A stretch of DNA of 64,000 nucleotides from Nocardia sp. CY41 (GTDB lineage: Bacteria > Actinomycetota > Actinomycetes > Mycobacteriales > Mycobacteriaceae), in the NCBI RefSeq assembly GCF_009829325.1, contig NZ_VUOS01000001.1, positions 124,001-188,000 on the forward strand, read 5' to 3'. Below the pieces are notes generated by a model. It was not told the origin of the DNA and searched no databases. It worked only from the letters and a program-made list of their open reading frames with translations. How positions within the stretch are numbered: the stretch's first letter is position 1; each line of letters begins with the position of its first letter. The position numbers and the translations under genes were made by a program. Positions 26,514 through 37,909 of the stretch are shown here, piece after piece.

Positions 26514-27296
26514 ATGGCGGCACTCTTCGCGCGATCAGCACCGCTCGTCCTGGTCGCCCTCTGCGCGATCGCGGCGTGCTCGAGGGGAGAGCCGGATCGC
26601 GCCGGGGGCGAGCCGACCCCGGTGGGCCGCACCTTTCTCTCCACGGACGTCGAAGGCACCCCGATTCCCGGCGGCGGCCCGTTGACTATCAGCTTCACCG
26701 ACGACCGGGTGGCGGCCGACGCGGGGTGCAACAAGTTCACCGGCGCGGTCTCCCTGGACGATCAGGTTCTGCACGTTTCCGGCTTGGCCACCACCTTGAT
26801 GGCCTGCGAGGACGAACGGAGCGGCGCCGACGAGTGGCTCAGCGGCCTGCTGAATTCCAAGCCCACCTGGCGGCTGGAGGGCGCACGGCTCACCCTGCGC
26901 AGTCCCGACCGCACGGTGACCTTGCTCGACAAGAAGGTCGCCCGGCCGGACAAACCGGTCAAGGGCACAGCCTGGTTGGTCACCGCGCTCATCACCGACA
27001 ACAGCAGCATCCGCTCGCGCGCCCTCGACGAGGCGCAGCCGACGCTCACCATCGCCGAGGACGACAGCGTCTCCGGCAGCACCGGATGCAATCGCCTCAC
27101 CGGCACCGCCGAAGTGTCCGGCACGCAGGTCACCTTCCGGATCGCCACCACGAAGATGCTGTGCTCGCCGGAGGTGATGGAGGTAGAGCAGTCCGTCCTG
27201 AAGGCCTTGGACGGCAAGACCACCGCCACGGTGGACGCCGAGACGCTGACCCTGCGCAACGACAACGGCGCGGGCTTGGTCCTGCACGCGCAGTGA
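26514..27296 (+). CDS. Lipoprotein with two META (HslJ-like) domains
   Basis: 260 residues from ATG 26514. Lipobox IAAC at about residues 19-22 after a hydrophobic stretch. Two META/HslJ-type repeats follow: the first has ISFTDDRVAADAGCNKFTG and the second IAEDDSVSGSTGCNRLTG (the GCN core in both), each followed by a paired Cys (MACED, MLCSP). META domains are found in surface proteins linked to motility, drug resistance or heat-inducible HslJ. Probably anchored to the outer face of the membrane. Its stop is 9 bases from the convergent DUF1579 gene. Confidence 0.88.
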   Translation: MAALFARSAPLVLVALCAIAACSRGEPDRAGGEPTPVGRTFLSTDVEGTPIPGGGPLTISFTDDRVAADAGCNKFTGAVSLDDQVLHVSGLATTLMACEDERSGADEWLSGLLNSKPTWRLEGARLTLRSPDRTVTLLDKKVARPDKPVKGTAWLVTALITDNSSIRSRALDEAQPTLTIAEDDSVSGSTGCNRLTGTAEVSGTQVTFRIATTKMLCSPEVMEVEQSVLKALDGKTTATVDAETLTLRNDNGAGLVLHAQ

Positions 27297-27305
27297 GCGC
27301 GCTCG

Positions 27306-27950
27306 TTACTTCTTCCTGGTGAGCACGACGCGGTCGGCGATCCGCTCCGCTTCGCCGGGCGGCGCGAAATAGATCTCCATGACCACCCGGTCGGCCGATT
27401 CCAGCCGGATCAGCGTGCGCATCGGGATGTTCTTCCCGACGAACTGTGGGCCGAGCACCCCCGGATCGGTGAATTCCCCGGCCATGACGATGTCGACATC
27501 GCCGCCGCTACCTTTCGCGCCCTTGTAACTCATCGTCATGGGCGTGACGCTGTCGACGGTGGTCCACTCGTAACGGTTGTCGGTCGGTCCGAAACCGAGG
27601 AGTCCCAGCCGGTAGTACGCACTGCTGCCGTGGATGTCCTCGGCTTCTTCGCGCAGGAAATTGTTGCCGGTCTCGGCGATCCATTCCCAGCGTGAGACGA
27701 TCTCCCGCTTGGTGGGGTTCTCCGCCGTGCCGCCGGCGACGAAGGTCGACTTGTCGCCCTGCCACTCTCCGACGAGTTGATCGAGCCTGCGATGTCCTGC
27801 GTCCCGCTGCTCCGGCCGCACCGGGATGGCGGTGCTCGATGCCACGTCGTGGTGCTCGTGATCGTCGGACGCGTCTGCGGAACAGCCGACGAGAGTGGCC
27901 AGCGCGAGCAGCGCTACCGGAAGTGCCAGGGCCAGCTTGCGAACAGTCAC
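27306..27950 (-). CDS. DUF1579-like lipoprotein
   Basis: 214 residues from GTG 27950, set by AAGGA five bases upstream; a longer frame to 28007 has no ribosome site. Signal peptide with lipobox LVGC (about residue 23), a His/Asp-rich short linker (DDHEHHD), then a beta-rich domain starting LDQLVGEWQGDKSTFV, typical of DUF1579. Contains TNRYEWTTVDSV-like and VVMEIYF segments. Function unknown; secreted and membrane-anchored by prediction. Upstream lies the glycolytic operon's terminator. Confidence 0.8.
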   Translation of the reverse strand: MTVRKLALALPVALLALATLVGCSADASDDHEHHDVASSTAIPVRPEQRDAGHRRLDQLVGEWQGDKSTFVAGGTAENPTKREIVSRWEWIAETGNNFLREEAEDIHGSSAYYRLGLLGFGPTDNRYEWTTVDSVTPMTMSYKGAKGSGGDVDIVMAGEFTDPGVLGPQFVGKNIPMRTLIRLESADRVVMEIYFAPPGEAERIADRVVLTRKK

Positions 27951-28042
27951 GGAAATCCTTGCCGGGCTATGGGATCGAGCTCCGACATCATGGCACGAGC
28001 GGCACACGTCCGGGGTCCGCGATCGCTCTCGGCGTAAACGGC

Positions 28043-28077
28043 ACAGCCCGGTATCGCGCGCAGCGATACCGGGCTGT
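28043..28077 (-). terminator. Rho-independent-type hairpin after tpiA
   Basis: Perfect 15-bp stem ACAGCCCGGTATCGC / GCGATACCGGGCTGT with a 5-base loop, 17 bases past the tpiA stop. It ends the gap-pgk-tpiA transcript. No U-tract. Confidence 0.85.
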
Positions 28078-28093
28078 CGGCTGTCGTGCCTGC

Positions 28094-28879
28094 TCAGGGC
28101 AGGGGGCCGCCCGCAGCGATCGCGGAGAGGGTGGCGAATTCGTCACCCTTGAGCGAAGCGCCGCCGACCAAGGCGCCGTCGATGTCGCTCTGCGCGACCA
28201 GTTCTCCGACGTTCTTGGCGTTCACCGAACCGCCGTAGAGCACGCGGACGCCCGCCGCGACCTCCGGTCCGGCCAGCTTCTCCAGCTCCCCACGGATCGC
28301 GCCGCAGACCTCTTGCGCGTCGGCGGGGGTGGCGACCTTGCCGGTACCGATCGCCCACACCGGCTCATAGGCGATGACGATCTTCGAGATCTCCTCCGGC
28401 GTCAGGCCTTTCAGCGATCCCCGCAGTTGCTCGAGGTTGTACTCGACGTGCGTGCCCGCCTCGCGGATGTTCAAGCCCTCGCCGATGCACACGATCGGAG
28501 TGATCCCGTGCTTCAACGCCTGCTTGGCCTTGGCCAGCACGGTGGCGTCGTCCTCGTTGTGGTACTGGCGCCGCTCCGAGTGCCCGACCACGACGAAGGT
28601 GCAGCCCAGCTTGGCGAGCATGCTCGCGCTGATCTCACCGGTGTAGGCGCCCGACTCGTGCACCGAGACGTCTTGGCCGCCGAAGGTGAGCAGGAGTTTG
28701 TCCCCTTCGACCAGCGTCTGCACGCTGCGGATGTCGGTGAACGGCGGGATCACCGCCACGTCCACCTTGTCGAAGTACTTCTCCGGCAGGGCGAACGCGA
28801 TCTTCTGCACCAGAGCGATGGCCTCGAGGTGGTTGAGGTTCATCTTCCAGTTGCCCGCGATGAGCGGTTTGCGTGCCAT
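28094..28879 (-). CDS. tpiA: Triosephosphate isomerase
   Basis: 261 residues from ATG 28879. Motifs: [12 protein letters not shown] (substrate lysine), [13 protein letters not shown] (catalytic His region), [16 protein letters not shown] (catalytic Glu and flexible loop) and [11 protein letters not shown]. It interconverts dihydroxyacetone phosphate and glyceraldehyde-3-phosphate. It follows pgk by 2 bases in the gap-pgk-tpiA operon. Confidence 0.97.
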   Translation of the reverse strand: MARKPLIAGNWKMNLNHLEAIALVQKIAFALPEKYFDKVDVAVIPPFTDIRSVQTLVEGDKLLLTFGGQDVSVHESGAYTGEISASMLAKLGCTFVVVGHSERRQYHNEDDATVLAKAKQALKHGITPIVCIGEGLNIREAGTHVEYNLEQLRGSLKGLTPEEISKIVIAYEPVWAIGTGKVATPADAQEVCGAIRGELEKLAGPEVAAGVRVLYGGSVNAKNVGELVAQSDIDGALVGGASLKGDEFATLSAIAAGGPLP

Positions 28880-28881
28880 GG

Positions 28882-30096
28882 TCAGCCCTCCAACACCGCG
28901 ATGCCGGGGAGTTCCTTGCCCTCCAGGTACTCCAGCGACGCGCCGCCGCCGGTGGAGATGTGCGAGAAACCGTCCTCCGGCAGGCCGAGCGCCCGCACGG
29001 CCGCGGCCGAGTCGCCGCCACCGACCACGGTGAACGCGCCCTTGCCGGTGGCGGTCACAATCGCCTCGGCCATCCCGCGGGTGCCCGCCGCGAACTTCTC
29101 GAACTCGAACACGCCCATCGGCCCGTTCCAGAAGACGGTCCGCGCCTCGGTCAGCAACGCCGAGAAGCGGTCCACCGAGTCCGGTCCGATGTCCAGGCCG
29201 AGCCAGCCGTCCGGGATCTCGTGCGCGGGAACGACTTTCGACTCCGCGTCGGCGGCGAACTTGTCGGCCACCACGATGTCACGCGGCAGGTGGATGACGT
29301 CGGCATACTGCTCGAGCAGCTGCTTGCAGGTGTCGACCATCTCCTCCTGCAGCAACGAGGCGCCCACCGAAAGGCCCTGTGCGGCAAGGAAGGTGAAGCA
29401 CATGCCACCGCCGATCACCAGCGTGTCGACCTTCGGGGCGAGCGCTTCGATGACCGCCAGCTTGTCGGAGACCTTGGACCCGCCGAGCACGACCGCGTAC
29501 GGCCGATCCGGGTTCTCGGTCAGCTTGGCCAGCACCTCGACCTCGGCCGCGACCAACGTGCCCGCGTAGTGCGGCAGCTGCTCGGCGACGTCGTACACCG
29601 ACGCCTGCTTGCGATGCACCACGCCGAAGCCGTCGGAGACGAACGCGCCGTCGTCGCCGACCAGCTCGACCAGCGCCGCGGCCAGCTTGGCCCGGTCGGC
29701 GTCGTCCTTGCTGGTCTCGCGCGGGTCGAACCGGATGTTCTCCAGCAGCAGCACGTCGCCGTCGGTGAGGCCCTCCGACCGCGCGAGCGCGTCCTGGCCC
29801 ACCACGTCACCGGCGAGCTGGACGTTGCGGCCCAGTTCCTCGGCGAGTCTGGCAGCCACCGGCGCCAGCGACAGCTTCGGGTCCGGCCCGCCCTTCGGCC
29901 TGCCGAGGTGCGCGGTCACGACGACCTTGGCGCCCGCCTCGGCGAGCGCCTTGATGGTCGGCGCCGACGCGACGATGCGGCCGGGGTCGGTGATCTGTCC
30001 GTTGTCGTCGAGGGGGACGTTCAGGTCCGAGCGCACCAGTACGCCCCGGCCCTCCACACCCTCGCCGAGCAGATCCGCGAGTGTCTTGACAGCCAT
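28882..30096 (-). CDS. pgk: Phosphoglycerate kinase
   Basis: 404 residues from ATG 30096 ([10 protein letters not shown]). Motifs: [49 protein letters not shown] and [15 protein letters not shown]. Transfers phosphate from 1,3-bisphosphoglycerate to ADP. Longer frames running into gap are shadows. Five bases separate it from the gap stop, two from tpiA. Confidence 0.97.
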   Translation of the reverse strand: MAVKTLADLLGEGVEGRGVLVRSDLNVPLDDNGQITDPGRIVASAPTIKALAEAGAKVVVTAHLGRPKGGPDPKLSLAPVAARLAEELGRNVQLAGDVVGQDALARSEGLTDGDVLLLENIRFDPRETSKDDADRAKLAAALVELVGDDGAFVSDGFGVVHRKQASVYDVAEQLPHYAGTLVAAEVEVLAKLTENPDRPYAVVLGGSKVSDKLAVIEALAPKVDTLVIGGGMCFTFLAAQGLSVGASLLQEEMVDTCKQLLEQYADVIHLPRDIVVADKFAADAESKVVPAHEIPDGWLGLDIGPDSVDRFSALLTEARTVFWNGPMGVFEFEKFAAGTRGMAEAIVTATGKGAFTVVGGGDSAAAVRALGLPEDGFSHISTGGGASLEYLEGKELPGIAVLEG

Positions 30097-30101
30097 GCGC
30101 G

Positions 30102-31148
<1,047 letters not shown>

Positions 31149-31267
31149 TCATTCCGATGTCCACTCACACTAACGCCCTGCCGTGACCTCGCCGACACGC
31201 ACCTGGCATTCGCGCGGGCGGGATGCCTGGTCAGACGCCCGACCAACAGGAATTCCGGCCGCCGGAA

Positions 31268-31309
31268 CGCCACGATCCCCGCGACCATCCGGCCGCGGGG
31301 ATCGTGGCG
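31268..31309 (-). terminator. Strong hairpin after whiA
   Basis: Perfect 16-bp stem CGCCACGATCCCCGCG / CGCGGGGATCGTGGCG with a 10-base loop, 17 bases after the whiA stop. It separates the uvrC-rapZ-yvcK-whiA transcript from gap. Confidence 0.85.
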
Positions 31310-31325
31310 AGCGCGCAGACGCGGA

Positions 31326-32309
31326 TCAGGCTTCGTCGAGCAGTTCGGCCGTCACGGCCGACTCGGTGTCCGGCACGCCCAGTTCCTTGGCACGCCGGTC
31401 GGCCATCGACAGCAGCCGCCGGATGCGACCGGCGACGGCGTCTTTCGTCATCGGCGGGTCGGCGAGCTGACCGAGTTCCTCCAGCGACGCCTGGCGGTGC
31501 TGCACGCGCAGCTTGCCCGCGGCGGCGAGATGGTCGGGCACGTCGTCGCTGAGGATCTCCAGCGCGCGTTCCACCCGGGCCGCCGCGGCCACCGCGGCCC
31601 GCGCGGAGCGGCGCAGGTTGGCGTCGTCGAAGTTGGCCAGGCGATTCGCCGTCGCGCGCACTTCGCGGCGCAGCCTGCGTTCTTCCCACACCATGCGGGT
31701 GCCGTGCGCGCCCATCCTGGTCAGCAACGCACCGATCGCCTCACCGTCGCGCACCACCACACGGTCGGTGCCGCGCACTTCGCGCGCCTTGGCGGTGATG
31801 CCGAGCCGCCGGGCCGCGCCGACCAGCGCCAGCGCCGCCTCGGGTCCGGGGCAGCTGACCTCGAGCGCCGAGGAACGTCCGGGTTCGGTGAGCGAGCCGT
31901 GGGCGAGAAACGCCCCGCGCCAAGCGGCTTCGGCGTCGGCGATGCTGCCGCCGACCACCTGCGCGGGCAGGCCGCGCACCGGACGGCCGCGCACATCGAG
32001 CAGGCCGGTCTGCCGGGCCAGCGCCTCCCCCTCCTTGGAGACGCGCACGACGTACCGGGAGGTCTTGCGCAGTCCGCCCGCGCCGAGCACGTGCACGTCG
32101 GACCCGTAGCCGTAGAGCTCGAAGATCTCCCGGCGCAGCCTGCGCGCGATGGACCCCATGTCCACCTCGGCCTCGACGATCACCCGGCCGCCGACGATGT
32201 GCAGGCCGCCCGCGAAACGCAGCAGTGCGGACAGTTCCGCCTTGCGGGAACTCACCTGCGACACCGTGAGCCTGCTCAGCTCGTCTTTCACATCGGCTGT
32301 CATCGCCAC
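31326..32309 (-). CDS. whiA: Sporulation/cell-division regulator WhiA
   Basis: 327 residues from GTG 32309 ([14 protein letters not shown]), with AAGGAG upstream. LAGLIDADG-like N-terminal domain ([35 protein letters not shown]) and a C-terminal HTH ([20 protein letters not shown]). In Streptomyces WhiA acts with WhiB on division genes; in non-sporulating relatives its role is less clear. The yvcK 3' end overlaps its start by 10 bases. Confidence 0.96.
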   Translation of the reverse strand: MAMTADVKDELSRLTVSQVSSRKAELSALLRFAGGLHIVGGRVIVEAEVDMGSIARRLRREIFELYGYGSDVHVLGAGGLRKTSRYVVRVSKEGEALARQTGLLDVRGRPVRGLPAQVVGGSIADAEAAWRGAFLAHGSLTEPGRSSALEVSCPGPEAALALVGAARRLGITAKAREVRGTDRVVVRDGEAIGALLTRMGAHGTRMVWEERRLRREVRATANRLANFDDANLRRSARAAVAAAARVERALEILSDDVPDHLAAAGKLRVQHRQASLEELGQLADPPMTKDAVAGRIRRLLSMADRRAKELGVPDTESAVTAELLDEA

Positions 32310-33346
32310 GGGACGCGCTCCTTTCCACCCAACCCGGAACGCACATCCTGACCCATGTGCCGTCCCTCGACTCGAAGCCCTGCCATTTGCGGCCGAGGTT
32401 GCCGGATCAGTTGATCCAGTGCGGCGGCAAGCTTTCCGGGGTGATGCCGGTCCGTTCCCGCTTCGGCGACATCGGAGAAGGTTACTCGTGCCCGCAACTG
32501 TTCGGCAGCCCTGGCCACATGTTCCCGCTCGCGGCCCTCCGGTACCGAGCCGGAGTCGACCAGCACCTCGTCGACGACGAATTCCGGTGCGTGCTGGGAC
32601 AATACATGCAAATGCCGCTCCGCGGAGAACCCCGCGGTCTCCCCCGGCTCCGCGGCGAGGTTGAGCACCAGGACTTTCCGTGCCCTGGTGTACACCAGGG
32701 CCTCCCGTAGCTCCGGGACGAGGACGTGCGGGATCACGCTGGTGAACCACGATCCCGGGCCGAGCACCACGACGTCCGCGTGTTCGATCGCCGAGGTCGC
32801 CTCCGGACTGGCCGGTGGATCGGACGGAATCAGCCGCACTCGCCGCACCTTACCCGGCGTCGTCGCGATGGCAACTTGACCGCGAATGCAGCGGCTCACC
32901 CGTGGATCCGCTTCCAATCCGGACACGTCCGCCTCGATGTCCAGCGCGATCGGCGACATGGGCAGCACCCGTCCGGTGATGCGCAACATGCGGGCGACCT
33001 CGTCGAGCGCGGCGACCGGGTCACCGAGCACTTCGGTGAGTCCGGCCAGGATCAGGTTGCCGACGGAGTGCCCGGCCAATGCGCCGGTGCCGCCGAACCG
33101 ATGCTGGACCGTCTGTGTCCAGACGCCGTCGGCGTCCGCCGCCAGGGCCGCCAGCGCCATCCGTAGATCCCCGGGCGGCAGCACCCCCAGCTCGGCGCGC
33201 AGCCGGCCCGATGAGCCCCCGTCGTCGGCGACGGTGACCACCGCGCAGATCTTCCTGGTCAGCCGCCGCACCGCGGTCAGCGTCGCGTACAAACCGTGTC
33301 CGCCACCCAGCGCGACGATGCTGGGGTTCGATTCCCAACCGGTCAT
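32300..33346 (-). CDS. yvcK: YvcK/CuvA-family protein (gluconeogenesis factor)
   Basis: 348 residues from ATG 33346, which overlaps the rapZ stop as ATGA. Motifs: [19 protein letters not shown] (nucleotide-binding), [26 protein letters not shown] and [19 protein letters not shown]. CofD-like fold that binds UDP-sugars in other bacteria; needed for growth on gluconeogenic carbon and for envelope integrity. The C-terminal ~30 residues extend past the usual end and overlap whiA by 10 bases. Confidence 0.94.
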   Translation of the reverse strand: MTGWESNPSIVALGGGHGLYATLTAVRRLTRKICAVVTVADDGGSSGRLRAELGVLPPGDLRMALAALAADADGVWTQTVQHRFGGTGALAGHSVGNLILAGLTEVLGDPVAALDEVARMLRITGRVLPMSPIALDIEADVSGLEADPRVSRCIRGQVAIATTPGKVRRVRLIPSDPPASPEATSAIEHADVVVLGPGSWFTSVIPHVLVPELREALVYTRARKVLVLNLAAEPGETAGFSAERHLHVLSQHAPEFVVDEVLVDSGSVPEGREREHVARAAEQLRARVTFSDVAEAGTDRHHPGKLAAALDQLIRQPRPQMAGLRVEGRHMGQDVRSGLGGKERVPWR

Positions 33347-34323
33347 TCGCGCCCCAGGTCTCGATGCACTACCCGGACCACATCCGCGGAGTCCTCCGGT
33401 CCGCCGGTGACCTCGCTCATCAACTCGCCCAGCGCCTCGGCAATCGCGACGCTCCGGTGCTTGCCTCCGGTGCAGCCCACTGCGACCGTCATGTATCGCT
33501 TCCCCTCTTGGCGGTAACCGTTCGTGGTCAGCTCGACCAGGTGGTGGCAGGTACGCAGGTAATCGTCCGCGCCGGGACGCGACAGCACGTACTCGCTGAC
33601 CACCGTCTCCTGACCGGTGTGTTCCCGCAATTCCGGTATCCAATGTGGATTGGGTAGAAAACGCACATCCAACACCATGTCCGCGTCCAGCGGAACTCCG
33701 TACTTGAAGCCGAACGACTGCACGGTGAGCTGCAATGCGCTGGGCGCGCCGCCGCCGTAGGCCTCCTCCATCTTGCGGTGCAGCTGATGGATGGACAGTT
33801 CGGTGGTGTCGATCACCAGGTCGGCGGCCGCCTTGACGGCGGACAGGCGCACCCGCTCGGCGGCGATGCCGGCCGACAACGTGCCGTCCTTGCTCTCGCT
33901 CTGCAGCGGATGCCTGCGCCGCGCGAAGCCGAAACGCCGGATCAGCACGTCGTCGGAGGCCTCCAGGAACAGCACCCTGGTGCGCACGCCCAGGGTCCGC
34001 AACTGCTCGGTGACCACCGACAGATCGCCGGTGAAGAACCGGCTGCGCACGTCCATGACCAGCGCGAGACGGCGGATCGGCGGCTTCGCCGAAGCCCCGA
34101 GCTCCACCATCCGCCCGAATAGCTCCGGGGGCAGGTTGTCGGCCACGTACCAGCCGAGGTCCTCGAGCACGCGGGCGGCGGTGCCTCGGCCCGCGCCCGA
34201 GAGCCCGGTCACGATCACGACCTCGACCTGCGGTTTCGCCCCGCCGACGGTGCCGGACGAGGCCACTCGTCCCGCGCTCGTCGGCGGGTTGCCCGCACTG
34301 CTGTTCGATTCGACGCGTGTCAT
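33343..34323 (-). CDS. rapZ: RNase adapter RapZ-family P-loop protein
   Basis: 326 residues from ATG 34323. After a ~30-residue Ser/Gly-rich tail, the P-loop reads VTGLSGAGRGTAARVLED: the usual Walker A Lys is replaced by Arg, as in mycobacterial homologues. Further motifs: YVADNLPPELF, SFGFKYGVPLDADMVLDVRF and VAVGCTGGKHRSV. In E. coli RapZ controls glmS via small RNAs; the actinobacterial role is less defined, with GTP/ATP hydrolysis proposed. Part of the uvrC-rapZ-yvcK-whiA operon. Confidence 0.94.
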   Translation of the reverse strand: MTRVESNSSAGNPPTSAGRVASSGTVGGAKPQVEVVIVTGLSGAGRGTAARVLEDLGWYVADNLPPELFGRMVELGASAKPPIRRLALVMDVRSRFFTGDLSVVTEQLRTLGVRTRVLFLEASDDVLIRRFGFARRRHPLQSESKDGTLSAGIAAERVRLSAVKAAADLVIDTTELSIHQLHRKMEEAYGGGAPSALQLTVQSFGFKYGVPLDADMVLDVRFLPNPHWIPELREHTGQETVVSEYVLSRPGADDYLRTCHHLVELTTNGYRQEGKRYMTVAVGCTGGKHRSVAIAEALGELMSEVTGGPEDSADVVRVVHRDLGRE

Positions 34324-34434
34324 GTCCTACCGGATCCGTCTCTGGGGTGCCTTCCGATCATCGCGCACCGGCTTCGGTATCGGCCGCAGACACAACGTAC
34401 GCGAAACCGAATCTTCCGGTGCACTGTCGACTGA

Positions 34435-36444
34435 CTATTCGGACTCGAGCGCCGCAAGGACCGCTTTCGCGGTCGCCACACCGATCCCGGGCACCTCGGT
34501 GATCTCCTCGACCGTGGCCTGCTTCAGCTTGGCGACCGACCCGAAATGGGTGACCAGCGCGGTCCGGCGCGCCGTGCCGAGCCCAGGCACCGAGTCCAGC
34601 GCCGAGGCGGTCATCCGACGCGAGCGCTTGCTGCGGTGGAAGGTGATGGCGAAGCGATGGGCCTCGTCGCGGACCCGTTGCAGCAGGTACAGCGCCTCGC
34701 TGGTGCGCGGGAGAATCACCGGGTCACTCTCCCCGGGCACCCACACCTCTTCGAGCCGTTTGGCCAGGCCGACCACCGCCACGTCGGTGATGCCCAGCTC
34801 GTCGAGTACCTCGGCGGCCGCCGCGACCTGGGGCGCGCCGCCGTCGACGACGAACAAGTTTGGCGGGTAGGAGAATTTGCGCGGGCGCCCGGTGCGGGGA
34901 TCGATGCCCGGCCTGGAGGTCAGGTCGAGCGCCTCCTCGTCGCTTCCGGTCGCGGCGAGGTCCTCGTGCTCCATCATGTCGCGCTCGCGGCGCAGTTTGA
35001 GGAACCGGCGGCGGGTCACCTCGGCGATGCTGCCGACGTCGTCGGAGCGGCCCTCGCCGGCCGCCTCCCGGATCGTGTAGTGGCGGTACTCCGACTTGCG
35101 GGCCAGACCGTCCTCGAAGACCACCAGCGAGGCCACCACGTCGGTTCCCTGCACGTGGCTGACGTCGACGCACTCGATGCGCAGCGGCGCGGTGTCGAGC
35201 TCCAAAGCGTCCTGGATCTCTTGTAGCGCTTGCGATCTCGATGTCAGATCGCCGGCCCGCTTGAGCTTGTGCTGGGCCAGCGCCTCCATCGCGTTGCGCT
35301 GCACGGTCTCGGCGAGCGCCTTCTTGTCCCCGCGCTGGGGCACCCGCACCTTCACCGCCGAGCCGCGCAAGCCCGACAGCCACTGCTGGAGCTGCTCGAT
35401 GTCGGCGGGCAGCTCCGGTACGAGCACTTCGCGCGGCACCACGGTGGCGGACAGGTCGTCGGCGGACTGCTCGGCCACCGCGACCTGCTCGCCGTAGAAC
35501 TGGGTGAGGAACTGCTCGACCAGCGCGGCGAGCTCACCGCCCGCCTGCGGCACGTCGACCGCGTCGCCCGACTTGTCGACCACCCAGCCGCGCTGGCCGC
35601 GCACCCGGCCGTCGCGCACGTGGAAGACCTGCACCGCCGCCTCCAGCTCGTCGGTGGCGAAGGCGATGACGTCGGCGTCGGTGCCCGTGCCGAGCACCAC
35701 CGCCTGCTTCTCCAGGGCCCGGCGCAGCGCCTGGACATCGTCGCGCAGCCGGGCGGCGGCTTCGAAGTCCAGGTCTTCCGCGGCCTCGTGCATGCGGCGC
35801 TCCAGCTCCCGGACCAAGCGGTCGGTGCGACCGGCGAGGAAGTCGCAGAAGTCCTCGACGATCGCGCGGTGCTCCTCGGCGCTCACCCGCCCGACGCACG
35901 GCGCCGAGCACTTGTCGATGTAGCCGAGCAGACAGGGACGCCCGATCTGGTGGTGCCGCCGGAAGACGCCGTTGGAGCAGGTGCGCGCGGGGAACACCCG
36001 CAGCAGCAGATCGAGCGTCTCGCGGATGGCCCAGGCGTGCGCGAACGGGCCGAAGTAACGGACGCCTTTGCGCCGCGCGCCGCGGTAGACGAACAGCCGC
36101 GGGTATTCCTCGTTCAGGGTGACCGCGAGCACCGGGTAGGACTTGTCGTCGCGATAGCGGACGTTGAAGCGAGGATCGAATTCCTTGATCCAGTTGTATT
36201 CCAGCTGCAGCGCCTCCACTTCGGTGGAGACGACCGTCCATTCGACGCTCGCGGCCGTGGTGACCATCTGCCTGGTGCGCGGATGCAGGCCGGCGACGTC
36301 GGCGAAGTACGAGTTCAGTCTGCTGCGCAGGCTCTTGGCCTTGCCGACGTAGATGACCTGCCGATGGGCGTCCCGGAATTTGTAGACACCGGGTTCGACG
36401 GGGATCGTGCCCGGCGCGGGCCGGTACGTCGCTGGATCTGCCAC
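34435..36444 (-). CDS. uvrC: Excinuclease ABC subunit C
   Basis: 669 residues from GTG 36444. GIY-YIG domain ([20 protein letters not shown], about residues 20-40), UVR motif region ([23 protein letters not shown]), RNase H-like endonuclease ([32 protein letters not shown]) and tandem HhH at the C-terminus ([35 protein letters not shown]). Makes the dual incisions in nucleotide excision repair. First gene of the operon with rapZ, though 111 bases separate them. Confidence 0.97.
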   Translation of the reverse strand: MADPATYRPAPGTIPVEPGVYKFRDAHRQVIYVGKAKSLRSRLNSYFADVAGLHPRTRQMVTTAASVEWTVVSTEVEALQLEYNWIKEFDPRFNVRYRDDKSYPVLAVTLNEEYPRLFVYRGARRKGVRYFGPFAHAWAIRETLDLLLRVFPARTCSNGVFRRHHQIGRPCLLGYIDKCSAPCVGRVSAEEHRAIVEDFCDFLAGRTDRLVRELERRMHEAAEDLDFEAAARLRDDVQALRRALEKQAVVLGTGTDADVIAFATDELEAAVQVFHVRDGRVRGQRGWVVDKSGDAVDVPQAGGELAALVEQFLTQFYGEQVAVAEQSADDLSATVVPREVLVPELPADIEQLQQWLSGLRGSAVKVRVPQRGDKKALAETVQRNAMEALAQHKLKRAGDLTSRSQALQEIQDALELDTAPLRIECVDVSHVQGTDVVASLVVFEDGLARKSEYRHYTIREAAGEGRSDDVGSIAEVTRRRFLKLRRERDMMEHEDLAATGSDEEALDLTSRPGIDPRTGRPRKFSYPPNLFVVDGGAPQVAAAAEVLDELGITDVAVVGLAKRLEEVWVPGESDPVILPRTSEALYLLQRVRDEAHRFAITFHRSKRSRRMTASALDSVPGLGTARRTALVTHFGSVAKLKQATVEEITEVPGIGVATAKAVLAALESE

Positions 36445-36501
36445 CCATCCAGCGTATAGACCGCGACCGACAGCCCGGCTGACGGCGGCTGCGCGAGGCG
36501 G

Positions 36502-36927
36502 TCAGGGCACGGGAACGCCGAACCACGCCTTGGCTTCCTGGCGGCACAGCAAGTGCACGACGGCCGCCGACGTGGCGAGCGAATATCCCGCGGCGACGAC
36601 GCCGACGACGGGCGGGACGGCCGCGAGGTCCCGAATCGCCCAGCACCCGACTACCGCCTGCAGGAGCGCGAGCGCGATCGTCAGCCTGCGCACGGCGGGC
36701 GCACCCTCGGCGAAACCGAGCACGAGCAGACCCAGCGCCCAGGCCACGCAGAACTGGGTGGATGCCGTGGCGGCCGCGTCGCCGCCGCGGGTCAGATTCA
36801 TCAGTACGGGATAAGCGAGTCCGAATCCCGCCATCCCGGCGACGGCTTCCCGCACGTCCCGAACCGCCTCCGGCATGGCCGTTTCCACGCCGATCGACGG
36901 CTCCTCACCGGAGAACGCCAAGCTCAC
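36502..36927 (-). CDS. Small membrane protein of unknown function
   Basis: 141 residues if the GTG at 36927 is used (MSLAFSGEEPSIGVETAM..); the frame stays open to 36987 and the ATG encoding MPEAV is another option. Three to four hydrophobic helices: GMAGFGLAYPVLM, FCVAWALGLLVLGFAEG, LALLQAVVGCWAI and VVGVVAAGYSLATSAAVV. No known family. It lies 57 bases upstream of uvrC on the same strand. Confidence 0.65.
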   Translation of the reverse strand: MSLAFSGEEPSIGVETAMPEAVRDVREAVAGMAGFGLAYPVLMNLTRGGDAAATASTQFCVAWALGLLVLGFAEGAPAVRRLTIALALLQAVVGCWAIRDLAAVPPVVGVVAAGYSLATSAAVVHLLCRQEAKAWFGVPVP

Positions 36928-37068
36928 AGCCGTACCCCCGTTGGTACCGAACCTACCGGCGCACCTGCGATTACGCCGGAATCGCACCGTAACACGGTGA
37001 CTTGCCCCACAACCGCGACTTCGGCAAATGAACCGGGCGCCGCGCGGGCGTCCGCGTATCGGCCCGGG

Positions 37069-37758
37069 TTACTCCATCAGACCGTGCCGCCGTAGCGCGG
37101 CCAACAGCGCGTCCGGGCGCTCGGCGGTCGGCAGGGCCTCGACCAGAGCGAACCGGCTGCCCAGCGCCTCGGCGCCGCCGTCGGCCTCGGCGCTGTCACC
37201 GATCATCAGCACCGCCTCGGCGGGCACGCCCAGGTCACCCAGCGCGGAATGGAAGATCTCCGGATCGGGCTTCATGGCGCCGACCTCGAAGGAGAGGGTG
37301 AACGTGCCGATCAGCCGATCCCAGCCGCGCGCGGCGAACGACGGACGGGTGTCGAACGGGATATTGCTTACCACCGCGACCGGAATCCCTTGCGCGGCCA
37401 AGCGATCGAGCACGGCCTCGCTGTCCGGGTACGGCGTCCACTCCAGCGGGTCGAGCAGCCGGGCATACAGTCGCTCGGCGTCCTCGTCGGTGGGCACGCC
37501 CGACTCGCGCAGCACGTGCATCATCACCTTGCGGTGCAGCGCCGGTTCCAGGTCGCGGTGGTCCCACGCGTACTGCGTCGCGTCATCGAAGTCGGTGACG
37601 TGGTCGACCGGCGCCGTCATGCGCCGCATGATCTCGGCCTTCTGGTCCACGTCGAACGCCCGTCCGTCCGGACGGGTCAGATCCGCGTACCAGGATTCGT
37701 CGGCCTCCAGGCGGAACAAGGTCCCGGAGAAGTCGAACAGCACCGCCTCGATCGCCAC
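37069..37758 (-). CDS. HAD-superfamily hydrolase with DxSGT motif
   Basis: 229 residues from ATG 37758. Motif I is DFSGTLFR: the nucleophile Asp is kept but the second Asp of DxDGT is Ser. Motif II is in VAVVSNIPF, motif III Lys in GAMKPDPEIFH, and motif IV is MIGDSAEADGGAEALG. Loss of the second Asp is known in HADs that are not standard phosphatases (dehalogenases, phosphonatases). The helical cap between motifs I and II is full-size, so a small-molecule substrate is likely. It stands alone, convergent with no neighbour. Confidence 0.85.
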   Translation of the reverse strand: MAIEAVLFDFSGTLFRLEADESWYADLTRPDGRAFDVDQKAEIMRRMTAPVDHVTDFDDATQYAWDHRDLEPALHRKVMMHVLRESGVPTDEDAERLYARLLDPLEWTPYPDSEAVLDRLAAQGIPVAVVSNIPFDTRPSFAARGWDRLIGTFTLSFEVGAMKPDPEIFHSALGDLGVPAEAVLMIGDSAEADGGAEALGSRFALVEALPTAERPDALLAALRRHGLME

Positions 37759-37909
37759 CCGGCCAGCCTACCGACCGCTCGCGCCGCCCCGCCGGTCCGC
37801 GACGGCCGATTTCCGCCGCCTCGACCTCGACACACCCTGCGGCCAGGGCGATTTCGCCCCTGGGAAGGAAACCGGCGCGGCTGTCGGTGCCGGAGGTTAG
37901 AGTCCAGGC

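Noticed and set aside
36502-36987. Start of the small membrane protein at 36987
   Set aside because: The extra residues are Arg-rich without a ribosome site; GTG 36927 is preferred.
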